Positions 9,101 through 17,425 of a stretch of 64,000 bases of DNA are shown here, one piece after another. A program made the position numbers and the translations under genes. The stretch comes from Desmodesmus armatus (Eukaryota; Chlorophyta; Chlorophyceae; Sphaeropleales; Scenedesmaceae): NCBI GenBank assembly GCA_007449985.2, contig VIIQ02000104.1:1-64000 (forward strand), read 5' to 3'. The stretch's first letter is position 1. Each line of letters starts with the position of its first letter. The notes under the pieces are model-generated. The model was not told where the DNA came from and searched no databases. It saw only the letters and a program-made list of their open reading frames with translations.

Positions 9101-11788
9101 GAGCCCTCACCCCCGTCCCCGCTGGACCTGACACCATTGGACTTCCTGAGTGGACCTTCACACCTGCTGTTCCATCAGGACAGCGAGGTTCCAATACTCT
9201 TTCAAGGAGGCCCGGGCACCTTTGCCTACTCACCACTGTTCCAAGCACAATATGAGCACCGCTTTGGCTCCCCAGTGAGCACCAGTCACCGCATCAACAA
9301 TCTTCACGCCTTGGACTTGTATGCAGCCTTGGGGCCATGGCTCTCCAGCGCGCCCGGTGCAAACGTTCTGCTGGCAGTGGCGCCCAAGAAAGCTCTACCA
9401 GCCCTGCAAGTACAGCAGGTGAACACAGACGGCACCGAAGTTGTGTATGTGGACACAGAGCAGTATGCTACCTTCAAGGCAGCAGAGATGGAAGCACAGG
9501 ACCCGGTCAGGTTCAACCAGACCCTACTAAAAAGCGACACTACCTTTCCCTGGACCCAAGCCTTCACCAATGAGGCCTACATGTTGGACAGCTGGATTAG
9601 ACTGGTCAGACTACGCCCTACCATACCCTGTGGCGTCAGCCTGCACAACCCCAACACCATGACTTTGGAGCATGGCTCAGTCCTACCAATGGGGCCTGAG
9701 CACAACACCCGACCGGAGCCAGCTCTCAGACTGGCCAGCTGCCTACCACACCAAGAGAAGAGCTCCCACCCCCGGGATTCCCCAGAGCAGATGAATATGT
9801 ATGATCGGCCCCCGCGAAGAACGGCCAAGCTGGCAGTGGAAAACATGCAGAACTGGGCAACTACAGAAGCCCAAGCAGTTACCAGCGACACAAAAATACC
9901 CTCCGACCTACCCTGCAGCGTCTGTGGGTCACCCCACGACTGGGTCAACCTGCTACTATGCCACCGATGTGATAAGGGGTGTCACACTTACTGCGTGGGC
10001 CTGGTGGGAGTACCATCGGGCAATTGGTACTGCGATGAGTGTGTGTTACAAGGAGCGCCTGATACCCTGCCCCTACCCACTGGAAGTGGCATGTCAGACC
10101 TGCAGCCCTCAAGCGCTACTGACAAACACCAGGAGTTACCAGCAGCCAGCCAGCCCCAGGGCAAGGCCCCAAGCCGCTTTCATGATTCCCCAAGCCTAAC
10201 CCAGGACACCCCCGACCCACCTGAAGAAGCCGACACTGAATCAGACCAAGACGAAGCAGCCTCTGTCACAGGCGCCATCTTGGAGGTATGGGAGGATCAA
10301 GCCACGATGCAGTACCTGCAAACAGAGCAGTACAACGTGGATCTTCTGCCAGACGACGATGTATTACTCAGCAGGGAAATGAAGCGTATTGACAAGAGAG
10401 CCGCCAACTACCGCTGGTGCAACGACAACCACAAGCTGTACTTCCGCCCCTCGGGCAAGTACACAACCGACCGAGAAGTACCCTCCCCTGCAGCAAGAGA
10501 GACCCTGATCGACCAAATGCATCTGGACCTGGGACACCTCGGCACCACCAAACTGTGCAGCATCCTGCTTTCCCGTTACTACTGGCGTGGCATCTACAAC
10601 AAAGTCAAGCAACGCCTACGCAACTGTGTGGACTGCCTCCGCCACAAGACCCTGTTCAAGTTCCAACCAGAGCTCAAGCCTCTGCCCCCCAGCCAGTTGT
10701 GGGAAAGGGTCAGTCTTGATTCAATGGGCCCCTACCCACCCACCCGCAACGGCTGCCGATTCCTGTGTGTTGGCATCGATGGCATGAGCAAGTATGTGGA
10801 GGCGCAAGCAGTCCCTAAGCTGGATGCCGATACTATGTGCCGCTTTGTTATGAACCAAATCATCGCCAACCACGGCACACCAAAAACCATCATCAGTGAT
10901 GGAGGCAAGGAGTTTCAATTTGGTTTCAAGACCCTCATGAAGGAACTTGGCGTAGAGCACCTACAAACAGCCGCCTACAATCCGCAGTCCAATGGACAAG
11001 CAGAAGCAGCAGTCAAGACCATTCTCCATGGCCTGCAGAAGACAGTGGGAGACAACCCCCATGCTTGGGATGAAAAACTACCTTTGGTACTGCTAGGACT
11101 TCGAAGTGCGGTGCATTCTACTACTGGGTTCTCTCCCTTCTACGTCAACACTGGCAGGAATCCTATCCTACCTGCACAACGCCGCGGCCCTCCAGCCCCC
11201 ACTACTGACCAAGCTGGGCCTTCCAGTAGGCCACGCACTCGCCGCACCACCCCAGCAACAGCAGCCACAGCAGCGGCTGGGACATCGGCACAATCCCCAA
11301 CTACTGACCAAGCTGGGCCTTCCAGTAGGCCACGAGCTCGCCGCACCACCCCAGCAACAGCAGCCACAGCAGCGGCTGGGACATCGGCACAATCCCCACC
11401 TGCAGCAACAGACGAGGAAGAGGAAGATGATGGGCTGGATCAAATGCTGGACCAAGGCACCAGGCGACTTATCAAGCAACGCAACGCTCACAAGACTGAC
11501 CTGCACCAAACACTGGAGAACAACATACTACGTTCACAAGCCAAACAAAAGAGGGACTTCAAGGCACGCCACCTGCACGTGCCTGCACCAGAAGATGCTA
11601 TGCCACTTGGCAGTCTGGTGCTGATGTTCTGCCCTCCCAAAAACAAGCTGGCCAAGGTCAATGCTATCGAGGGCCCCTACCTACTGGTGAAGTATCTCAG
11701 CAACTCCAGGGCACTGCTTGAGGATGCCCAGCACAAGCAGTGGGCCTGTGCAATCAACAGGCTAGCACCCTTTGGGTCATCGGACTGA
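3002..11788 (+). CDS. pol: Pol polyprotein: protease, RT-RNase H, deoxynucleoside kinase, PHD finger, integrase
   Basis: One uninterrupted ORF of 2928 residues. Order seen: aspartic protease (D129-T-G-A-S); an acidic, low-complexity region with five copies of a 45-50-residue module (about 368-406, 493-545, 587-634, 688-737, 771-817); reverse transcriptase (about 1150-1330, catalytic YLDD 1316-1319); RNase H (first catalytic Asp 1470 in HTDAS); a deoxynucleoside kinase (about 1741-1951, P-loop 1754-1762); a region of unknown fold (about 1955-2290); a PHD finger (C2305-C2347); integrase zinc domain (H2507, H2512, C2542, C2545) and core (D2573, D2633, E2668); a tandemly repeated Ala/Thr/Pro linker; and a GPY/F-type C-terminal module (G2891-P-Y). 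No chromodomain is seen. Typical Ty3/gypsy Pol is about 1000-1500 residues, so this one is roughly double. The protease presumably releases the parts. The start is the first ATG in the frame; with frameshifting the fusion would begin from gag. Confidence 0.93.
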   Translation: MASEICRSIKMDGQTEGTVPPQAVLTCLAGHLAGQPSLVSLGQEMATQVESVMKDIQRKYQPSLRLGSNSRNTVLNMSSMPTRGLTTPPSERVRSLLQASRPRPIATPRVSTCRVVAELNGRPLEGVVDTGASTTAVTLDCLRRLELDSLIVPAQSSYLNADGRITAGKGKVPNLALALGDFETLINPTVTSALNYDLLIGNDVLTRAHAVIDYGKGSLILRIDPTTCQELPISTNHPSEPGSIYCQSQPHLPEDHSFDTASTDEADYVTESFYLELAGTSTTAADPTIATEYDDSMRSFTAASNAATYGSSRQAADSNNTTPAGEVIESGGGYNSDFDSCMLSSDSDDFSDEDMETEDSELVHPKNLRYVLSVLQDAYPDCDGPTAQLLASLDATAWGFPDSLGFDIERKGYNASDGEGATHEEISGSADTDSGTTIYPAICNMAQKSPKEWVPTQLRRLREGQLRGEPSLFSNLQLPPNAPGHENSSTEGLASCLALQKQFASLMLANHMGITPEKAMEIAGKDLAGLPQGYPSVFEALHNDWLYSDSDEMDTTLTDTTAASMLCLDQQLPTTPKTPPHSSEWGYKKLVSHLALLSTSAFPGLRSDTAQFLAELDVINLPAGYDSALGSWAEEEMGLSRAPLLLVDDNHTATDSSESEPELIYMYDEPEAGDSIDSHSLLTDNPRMLSYLAGLMLAAFGDDMEPVTALKLASTDLVALPSGMPSALDAWITASLGATVPSSAKSLFSLDRALAEPEHYEISEPNQPNTRHRLLQRVAWLIECAYPHYDRDEAERIASLDLSAVPQGWPSLLAPPPTKDLTTPLATPASAPATTVDPSEMFVFEERQGTPPTHPTNSSSAPAELSQGNPGPNRRQLPTRGALQRSDSGVTHVFTSGRPGRYTVVTSGDQHPRPPRPRNPANPSGHRINNPPQRPPVRRRQQATLLQPTEDTVMIEATPAAPEVFCSETIAASDLTPLEKRAESTASSSNTTPTTPAPSPAVYETTDMEASPVDTFCYFEEPLSDSDMPSLASDSDSDTSEPDQDPDTLHPLDWLGMYEPLPQEHPEFPEPAALPRALYNPPEAELCPFPDDDLLSDNRHLSLSGMVDAANLDTAEFDMIVSVLEQNADVFCFHPTQLGTCNYGSLSIDTGDAKPLKQNYYRMPYKKQEELKKHVEQWLELGIIEPSNSPWSAPLHLVPKKGGATRAVVDYRKLNSVTKKDAYPLPLMNDILYNIGPARYFSVIDLHSGYLQVPMAGKDGKDPHNSIEKTAFACPFGHRLYQFLKAPFGLTGCPSFFMRLMNQVLQEHVGNYAFVYLDDVVIYSRTLDEHVAHLTAVFESLRAANLRLSSTKCRFATSHCTFLGFCISEKGLGCDPRLIEAVALRQEPYKSKSNPKKAVASFVGLCSFYRRFIRGFAEIAEPLTRVMGKTKKFEWGPEQQDAFDTLKSKLMDYPILRRPDFTKPFHVHTDASQKAVGAVLTQRDEDGKHYAVAYHSKKLTPTQANWAITHLECYAVVSAVTEQWRDFLWAAEHPFTVVVDHHALRWLLTSPNLQGKLARWSLRLQEFMPFTIQYRKGIHHLAADALSRDPRHDSDESPETPTSATKAPALDDCPDPDPTDYNHFDEVLTLDSISTPCHPDTATAAFEDPANSPTPSFGEWLPPEPPEFKTDTHDRNLEQFLTSEDKTDTYPATPAGNNDHANPLDSTEQGHSETPPLDHEEAPPVEHDSTLPLSLDSPSRMAGLPGPARIAIEGNIGSGKSTVLRKLQEIQALPWWSNWHILPEPVADWQHLLDQHYTSGDTDPAQQQAVLNAYALRVPHPIAAPYIIMERSPWSSLAVFLPVQGLPASYERVVQQTAHHMHPVLDNALPTTLIYLQTDPETCLTRAQARQRPEEAALTLDYLKKLHRQYDTAVHRFPGVTVTINANQDEDTVFAAVKRAVELLHEAFELPNSHNNYYSLWSTTKAPYTIAEFPNLARLLGPDKLLTTCDPYLLRLCPDQLLVCTEGVPPSHASDSGNRLLLHNVPPQEYQSREPSPPSPLDLTPLDFLSGPSHLLFHQDSEVPILFQGGPGTFAYSPLFQAQYEHRFGSPVSTSHRINNLHALDLYAALGPWLSSAPGANVLLAVAPKKALPALQVQQVNTDGTEVVYVDTEQYATFKAAEMEAQDPVRFNQTLLKSDTTFPWTQAFTNEAYMLDSWIRLVRLRPTIPCGVSLHNPNTMTLEHGSVLPMGPEHNTRPEPALRLASCLPHQEKSSHPRDSPEQMNMYDRPPRRTAKLAVENMQNWATTEAQAVTSDTKIPSDLPCSVCGSPHDWVNLLLCHRCDKGCHTYCVGLVGVPSGNWYCDECVLQGAPDTLPLPTGSGMSDLQPSSATDKHQELPAASQPQGKAPSRFHDSPSLTQDTPDPPEEADTESDQDEAASVTGAILEVWEDQATMQYLQTEQYNVDLLPDDDVLLSREMKRIDKRAANYRWCNDNHKLYFRPSGKYTTDREVPSPAARETLIDQMHLDLGHLGTTKLCSILLSRYYWRGIYNKVKQRLRNCVDCLRHKTLFKFQPELKPLPPSQLWERVSLDSMGPYPPTRNGCRFLCVGIDGMSKYVEAQAVPKLDADTMCRFVMNQIIANHGTPKTIISDGGKEFQFGFKTLMKELGVEHLQTAAYNPQSNGQAEAAVKTILHGLQKTVGDNPHAWDEKLPLVLLGLRSAVHSTTGFSPFYVNTGRNPILPAQRRGPPAPTTDQAGPSSRPRTRRTTPATAATAAAGTSAQSPTTDQAGPSSRPRARRTTPATAATAAAGTSAQSPPAATDEEEEDDGLDQMLDQGTRRLIKQRNAHKTDLHQTLENNILRSQAKQKRDFKARHLHVPAPEDAMPLGSLVLMFCPPKNKLAKVNAIEGPYLLVKYLSNSRALLEDAQHKQWACAINRLAPFGSSD
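8222..8857 (+). other. Deoxynucleoside kinase (dCK/dGK/TK2-type) domain inside pol
   Basis: Pol residues about 1741-1951. All signature motifs of the dNK family occur in order and at normal spacing: P-loop I-E-G-N-I-G-S-G-K-S-T; E-P-V-x-x-W after it; M-E-R-S-x-x-S; and Y-L-Q-T-D-P-E-T-C-L-x-R followed by Arg-rich R-Q-R-P-E-E and Y-L-x-x-L-H (the LID region). The length, about 210 residues, is that of a complete enzyme. Such enzymes phosphorylate deoxynucleosides to monophosphates, the rate-limiting step of dNTP salvage. The domain starts at an internal Met (codon at 8222), as if a full cDNA had been captured. Inferred role: raising dNTP supply for reverse transcription. Confidence 0.9.
9914..10042 (+). 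other. PHD finger inside pol
   Basis: Pol residues 2305-2347 show the C4HC3 pattern: CSVC, then CHRC, CHTYC and a WYCDEC end. PHD fingers commonly read histone H3 tails (Lys4 methylation state). Its position just upstream of the integrase zinc domain suggests a targeting role comparable to the C-terminal chromodomain of chromoviruses; that role is inference. The aromatic-cage residues cannot be judged without a structural alignment. Confidence 0.85.
11201..11398 (+). repeat. In-frame 99-bp tandem duplication in the pol linker
   Basis: Copies 11201-11299 and 11300-11398 are nearly identical and encode 33 residues each (starting TTDQAGPSSRP). The unit keeps the reading frame and lies between the integrase core and the C-terminal module. 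Confidence 0.9.
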
Positions 11789-12680
11789 CTGGAAAGGGCT
11801 TGATCTTGGAAATAACGAGTTCTTGAACTTGTTTGCGTATACTGGTACCCACAGAGGACCCTAGTGGTATGTGATCTAAAGACTGCTGTCCCACTACAGC
11901 AGCAACATGTGAAGAAACAACCCTACGCGCCTAAGATGTTGAGAGTTTGGGTTTTGGAGATATGAGATATATCAGCAGCATTGAAGTGGACGATCGTGGG
12001 CCATTGACCTGCTGATATTGACCCGCTGTTATAACAAGTAGCGCACATTTCGCAGGTGTTGCGCATTGCCACAGCACTGCGCTGTGTTCTTTCCCGCACA
12101 AGTTTTTCTTTCAGTTGACTGTTGTTTGCATAACGCCCCAGTCTCCGCAACGCAACGCAACGCAGCAGCGCGTCAGAGACATAAAGTCAGATACACCCAG
12201 GACAAATGAACCCTTCGCTCCTGTACCCCCTGGGTGAGTTTGTGGTGTTATTGTGTTGTATATGGTGACCCCGGCCAAGTTAGCCAGGAGGCAGCGTTCT
12301 TGGTTGGATGGTGCGTGTCACTGGTGACAGTACCAGGTCAGAGGACCAGGCATGGTGTGGAAGCTGTCGACTGCAACATGCAGTACAGCTAGGAAGCGGC
12401 GTTGGGTGGTGCGCATATTGGTGCATGTTGGTGCAGGACTGAGGAATTTGTTAGGTTAGACAGTTGCCTAACCAGGTGATTGTCCTGCAGTTCTGACCTG
12501 CACTTGTGGCTGCAATAGTGCGGAGCAAGTGCTGCTTTGCAGCTTGTGACTGCGTGACAATATTGGGTGAAAGGTTCAGGCATGGTGTGGAAGCTGTCGA
12601 CTGCAACATGCAGTACAGCTAGGGGGCGACCTTGTTTCTCCCCCTTTGGTTTTTAAAAATAAAAAGGGGGGGGGGGGGGG
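11789..12680 (+). other. Non-coding 3' internal region of the retrotransposon
   Basis: No convincing ORF (no env). It contains a 46-bp direct repeat at 12348-12393 and 12578-12623 (aggcatggtgtggaagctg...), 230 bp apart, and ends in the polypurine tract. Confidence 0.7.
12655..12680 (+). other. Polypurine tract
   Basis: AAAAATAAAAA followed by fifteen G. It abuts the inferred LTR start (AGTA at 12681), the expected site of plus-strand priming. Confidence 0.75.
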
Positions 12681-14787
12681 AGTAAAGGCTTCCAGTGTTG
12701 TTTGTCTTAATAGCAGGACTGACCATTCACTGCTGGCACTGTTGGCTACTGATGGGGTTTGACGGAAGACTGGCACTGATGGTTACTCTTGGGTTTTGGC
12801 GGGAAAATTGTGGTATGCCACCTGCCCGACTGGCTTCAGACTTGTATCATATGCAGCAGCGTTACAGCGGGCAGTGTGCTTGTTGGTGCAGGGTTTTACC
12901 TTGTCAACCTTGTACAACAACAACAACAAAAAAATATATACTGGACTGGCCACCCTTGAAAAGAGAAGGGGCAGTGATGCCACACCTTTGCTGATGAGTT
13001 GTTGAGTAGTCCGCACCTTTTTGCATATTGCGCTGTTGCATCAGTTTGATCAGCCTTGAACAGTGTGCTGCAGCGGGCACGAACTTATAGCCCCGGGGTC
13101 GGGCCTCCTTACAGCAGGGACGGCCACAGCTGTTGCCTTAGGGCGAGTGCAGCTGTGTGTAGGGAGTGAACGGCAGCAGACGTGCTACCATGTCTCCCTT
13201 GTTCAGGCCTATGCTTGGGCTGGACTGCCCTCCCTTTTGGCATATGGCCTGGGGGCAGGCCTCGTTGAAGCGTTAGCAGCCACAGCTGTTGCGTGAAGGC
13301 GAGTGTGTGGATGGATAAGGAGTGAGTACCTACAGGGTGAGTCCTGAGTATCTTATGGAGAATGGGACCTGTTGTTTATTATGCTGAGCAGTGTTTTGAA
13401 CAAGTTGGGTTTAGGGTACAGCTGCAACATGTGCTGCTACCTACTATGTGTGTTGTTGGGCATGGCAGTTGCAACACTTGCTGCCTATCCTTGAGCAGTG
13501 TTCGAATGGTCCTTGGCTGACTGCGATTCTGGAGCAGTCGCCTGACTGGGGAGGTGTGTCTGACAGCCTTCTCCTTTGAGTTAGGCTCACGGCCTGGACA
13601 CTGAGCAGGTGTCATATGTGTCTTGAAATTGCAAGACCGTCCAGCACAGACGGTGCTAGCATGTGTTTTGTGTCAGCTTAGCTTCTGTGGGATAACTTCC
13701 TGCAGAAGCTGACGGAGCTACTCACAGGTCTGACAGCTTTTCGTTTGCTTTGGGCTTACAGCCTGGACACTGACAGGCTGTTTCTTATGTAGTGGGGCTG
13801 CAGTACAGCGCAGCTCAGGTGGTACTCCCACCCATTTGCATGTTGTAGCAAGTCAGCTTCTTGTTGATTAGCTTCCTGCAGGAGCTGACAGCAACCACGC
13901 ATCGTGTGTGTATGTCTGACAGCAGCCGGTCTCGTACTGCTCAGTACGTGTACTGGCTGGACCTGGCCCAGACCTGACGCCTGTATGTACCTGTGTTATG
14001 TTGTGATGTTTGATCGGCACAGTCACTTGCGTATGCATCTTCGTGCCAGCGCATCGCAGCTTCGGGTGTGTAAGTGTCTATGCATCCTGTACAGCTTTGC
14101 CCAGTCACACCACATCGTGTGGTTTGATTGGTTTTGCAGTGCATGTTGCACTGGTTGAGGTACGCTGTTGTTGCTGCTACAGTTAGCAGCAAAGTAACAG
14201 AAGAGTGACCTCGGCCAGGGGTATAAATAGCGAGTGTGCGCTGGGTGACATTGTTGAGTTACACCCACAGCCGTGAACCAGCCCCTCGCCTGCTAAGCGT
14301 TGTAACAAGCTCTTTGGCAATCCTTCTGTGACTTTCCAGGCACCGATTCGGCTTCCCTGTCTTGAGCACTTAAAAGCTGCAGCAATTGGTTTCTTCAGGC
14401 TTCTTTCACTGCTAGGTGAAGTGCCCAGAGCACTCGAGTTCCCTGTCGACAGATACAGTTACCCCAGGTCCCTGCGACCCTTCAGTCTGATCAGCTGAGA
14501 GGTGCCATCCCTCAGCCCTTACTAAAAGTGATACCTATACACCCTCGTCTCGCTTCCGGCTACCCTGTAACGGCGTGGGAAACATGCCGTGTGTGTGAGA
14601 GGGAGGGGCAGTTGTGAACCCCGGTGCCAGCAGGGTTCAGTGAGAGGGGCCCGGCCTGCCACCAGGGCGGCACTGGGACGGTCTGTGTGCCCCCTTTTCC
14701 CCTCTGCCACCGCAGGTACCCCCTTCGACCCCTGGCACCCGCGGTGCACTACCACCACCCCAACCACCGACTACGACCCCCCGTACT
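12681..14787 (+). repeat. 3' LTR, complete
   Basis: The 5' boundary is set by the purine tract and the 3' boundary by loss of identity with the 5' LTR after GTACT. The ends form a short inverted repeat AGTA...TACT instead of the usual TG...CA. A TATA box is at 14222-14229 and TGTAA at 14301-14305. Its last 1344 bases correspond to window positions 1-1329. Confidence 0.85.
14222..14229 (+). promoter_or_regulatory. TATA box of the 3' LTR
   Basis: TATAAATA identical to 775-782. It could drive read-out transcription into the host DNA that follows. Confidence 0.55.
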
Positions 14788-14910
14788 GCCACACCTCCCA
14801 TCAAGCCCCCTACCAAGGATGAGCACGAGGAGAAGCCCGACAAGTACAAGCCAAAGCACAACAAGCACCCCAAGCCTACCAAGCACCCCAAGCACCCCAA
14901 GACAAAGACG
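14788..14910 (+). CDS. Possible host exon fragment, Lys/His/Pro-rich
   Basis: In one frame (codons at 14788, 14791 and so on) the DNA directly after the LTR reads as a Lys/His/Pro-rich repeat (KPKHNKHPKPTKHPKHPK) and ends at a good donor site, ACG|GTATGT at 14910/14911. It may be the 3' part of an exon cut by the retrotransposon. No partner exon could be assigned, so this may be chance. Confidence 0.25.
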
Positions 14911-17425
14911 GTATGTAGCATACGGCAGACACGAGTCATCCTGTGCATTGGCATACACTTGCCAAAGGGCCCGGTGCTGCTGCAAGGCCAGCTTGGCAGC
15001 AACATGCCTTGGGACTGGTAGCAAGTGCTCTGCACTATCCAATGGCTATGCTAACAGCTCTAGCAATCTCAATGCCAGTGGCATTCATGCCACACATATC
15101 TCAATCTGTGTGATACTACAGTCTGCACTGTGAAGACTGCCTTGGGTCGCACCAGAACCGCCGCATGGGTGATACATCCAGCCACAGCTGTGCCACACAG
15201 TGCTGCTTTCTCGGATCAACAGGCTGTTGGCATGGTGCTGACCAGCTGTTTGCCCTTGCTGTCTGCAGTGCAAGCCTCACGAGAAGAACTGCCACTAAGC
15301 AGACAACCCTACTGCAGGGCGTGAGGCACCCCGCATGGCAATGTGAGCACACATGTATGATGTCACGTGGCTCAGAGTGCAGCTGTGTGTGTGCGGTCAC
15401 AGATGCGGCAGCTTTGGTCGACTGCCACATGCACAGCGTGTGCAAGCCCAAGGTTGATTTGACGGTGTTTGACACAAACTGCTGACTGTGACTGTAACAG
15501 TTACAGCCCTACTAAGACTAGCAGTCAGCCCCTGTAGTCATGCCACGAGTTGAAATGTGGCAGGCAGCTTATGACTGCCCCCAACAATTGCTTGCATGCA
15601 GGAGTCTTGACGTCAAGTGCGCTGTTCAAAGAGTCACCATGTCAGTGGCAAGACTCTTCGTGACGGTGCCTTGTTGTGGAAGAATCCTGAGCCCTCAGGG
15701 TGCCCTCAGGTTGACCTGGTTGTTTTGACGGCGGCTGCAAGCAGCAGCGTTGGTGTTGTGAATAGTCACATTGAATGTGTGTTGAGATGCAGGAGCCTCG
15801 GTTGCAGACAGAGTCGCATGTTTCCATGAAGTCATGTTTCCATGAAGTTGTGTAAGTGTCAATAACTAGTGCTTCGCGGAAAACCCATGTTTGCATTCGT
15901 GCCGCACAGTGTGTGGGGCGTGGCTGTGAGACTTGATACTGATGGCTTTGGGTTTCTTTCAACATTTGGAACACAAGTCTGTATCACACGTGCAGTGCAC
16001 GGCACCATGGCTCCCACAGCACAAATCACCTGCTTACAAACTGCCCATTCCTGTACAAGTCTGCAGCTGTACAGTCACTTCCCTGTACACGCATGCACAC
16101 AGCAGCTGAACAAACGCACAAACCCAAAGGTATGTGTCAGCGCATGCAAGACATCGGCGCCCAACATACGAGGACAACCTTGGGCCCCGGGTTGGCTGCA
16201 TGCGTTATGTTCCAACCAATCAGGCAAATGCCGATGCTGCCAGACAGAGACCAGCTGGCATGTTGCATGTCGTCTTGCTTGGCTGCTGACATAGCTCACC
16301 CCAACTGGTTGAACCTTCATCACAGGAGCACTCTGTGTGACCAGATAATCATAGATGTGATGGTCACACGACGTGTGCACGTGTAAGGATGACGGTGGTG
16401 GCGTGATGGTTGCTGGCAACAGGCCAGCTATACAGGTCCTAATCAATGCAACCCTTCAACAGCCCTCTCCCAGGCGTGAGATGCTAGACAATCCCCCTCC
16501 TCAGCACAGGATCGCTTTTTGTGATCACACCTCATGATGGATGCTGCCAACATGCCCCCCTGGTAAAACAACAAACTTTGTTGACCATGGCAGCTGTACA
16601 GTTGCTGTACAACGCAACCCTTCAACAACGCAATCCTCCAGGAACAAGATCGTATTGAAACAGCTGTGCAGATGCTGCCAGCATCTGTTGTGACAGCGCA
16701 ACCCTTCAACAGCGCAACCCTTCATGAACAACATCGTGATTAACCAGCTGTACAGATGCTGTACAACGCCACCCTATATCAGCCCATTCACAGGCGTGAT
16801 ATGCTTGTCACCCCCCCCCCCTCATCATGGGATCACTCTGTGTGATGGTTGCTAGCAACAGGTCCGCTGTGCAGATGCTGTACCAACACACATTTGTACT
16901 GTTCACCATCTTGAAATAAATTTCGCCCTTCATCAGCCCGCTCACTGGCAGGAAACACCACGAGATTCTTGTAATCATAAAAGAAAAACAACAACATCAT
17001 GAAACCACAGCATAAGGCCAATTGCACATGACTGCTAGTCAAAACAGGGCAGCAAACTGCACCCTCAAGAGTTACTTATGGTTGTGATCAACATGCCTGA
17101 GCTCAGCTTGATCGGGGAGCCAATTGGACAGGAAGCAAGTTGAGCCTGATAGCAAACCGATGGAAGGAGGTAGATCTGAACAAAAATGTGTCACAGAATG
17201 GTGATGTCCAGGTCGAGACAGAAATTGAGAGAAAGAGGGGGGAGATGATGCTGAAAGGCCAGGCCCTCAGCTTAAGTCAAGGAGGGACCGTGAGTAACCG
17301 CCTGTAGGTCGCCACACACCCACCGCGCCCCAGGTGTCTACCCCCCCTTGGGGTCATTCAGGCCGAGACCCGGCAAAAGGACCAATGATTCGATCTGGTG
17401 ACCTGAGGTTTAGACCCCCTTGACC
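14911..17425. other. No gene recognised
   Basis: Only short unconvincing ORFs. Part of it (16440-16910) is a degenerate repeat; elsewhere a direct repeat 'tttccatgaagt' occurs near 15830. It probably includes the 3' untranslated region of the minus-strand gene ending at 17426. Confidence 0.5.
16440..16910. repeat. Degenerate tandem/interspersed repeat
   Basis: The phrase 'gcaacccttcaaca' recurs at about 16448, 16614, 16697 and 16714, interleaved with 'cagctgtacagatgctgtacaa' variants and 'tgtgatca/tgtgatgg' blocks. This gives an irregular period of about 80-150 bp. Confidence 0.5.

Larger units (their letters stand above)
1..14787 (+). mobile_element. Giant Ty3/gypsy-type LTR retrotransposon (5' LTR truncated by window edge)
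   Basis: Two direct repeats (1-1329 and 13444-14787, the second being the 3' part of a longer LTR) flank a gag ORF and a pol ORF ordered protease, reverse transcriptase, RNase H, integrase, which is the Ty3/gypsy order. A TGG-starting primer-binding site follows the left LTR at once, and a purine tract precedes the right LTR. The internal part is about 11.35 kb and the full 3' LTR about 2.1 kb, so the complete element would be about 15.6 kb, very large for the group. Both ORFs are open, which suggests recent activity. Target-site duplication cannot be tested because the left LTR starts outside the window. Insertion of extra domains into pol (kinase, PHD) is described under pol. Confidence 0.95.

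Noticed and set aside
11106..11624. 172-codon ORF overlapping the 3' end of pol
   Set aside because: It is a frame shadow of the repeated Pro/Thr/Ala linker and integrase tail, with no domain of its own.
11640..11788. Chromodomain at the end of pol
   Set aside because: Only the GPY/F-type module is visible; the aromatic residues of a chromodomain are not.
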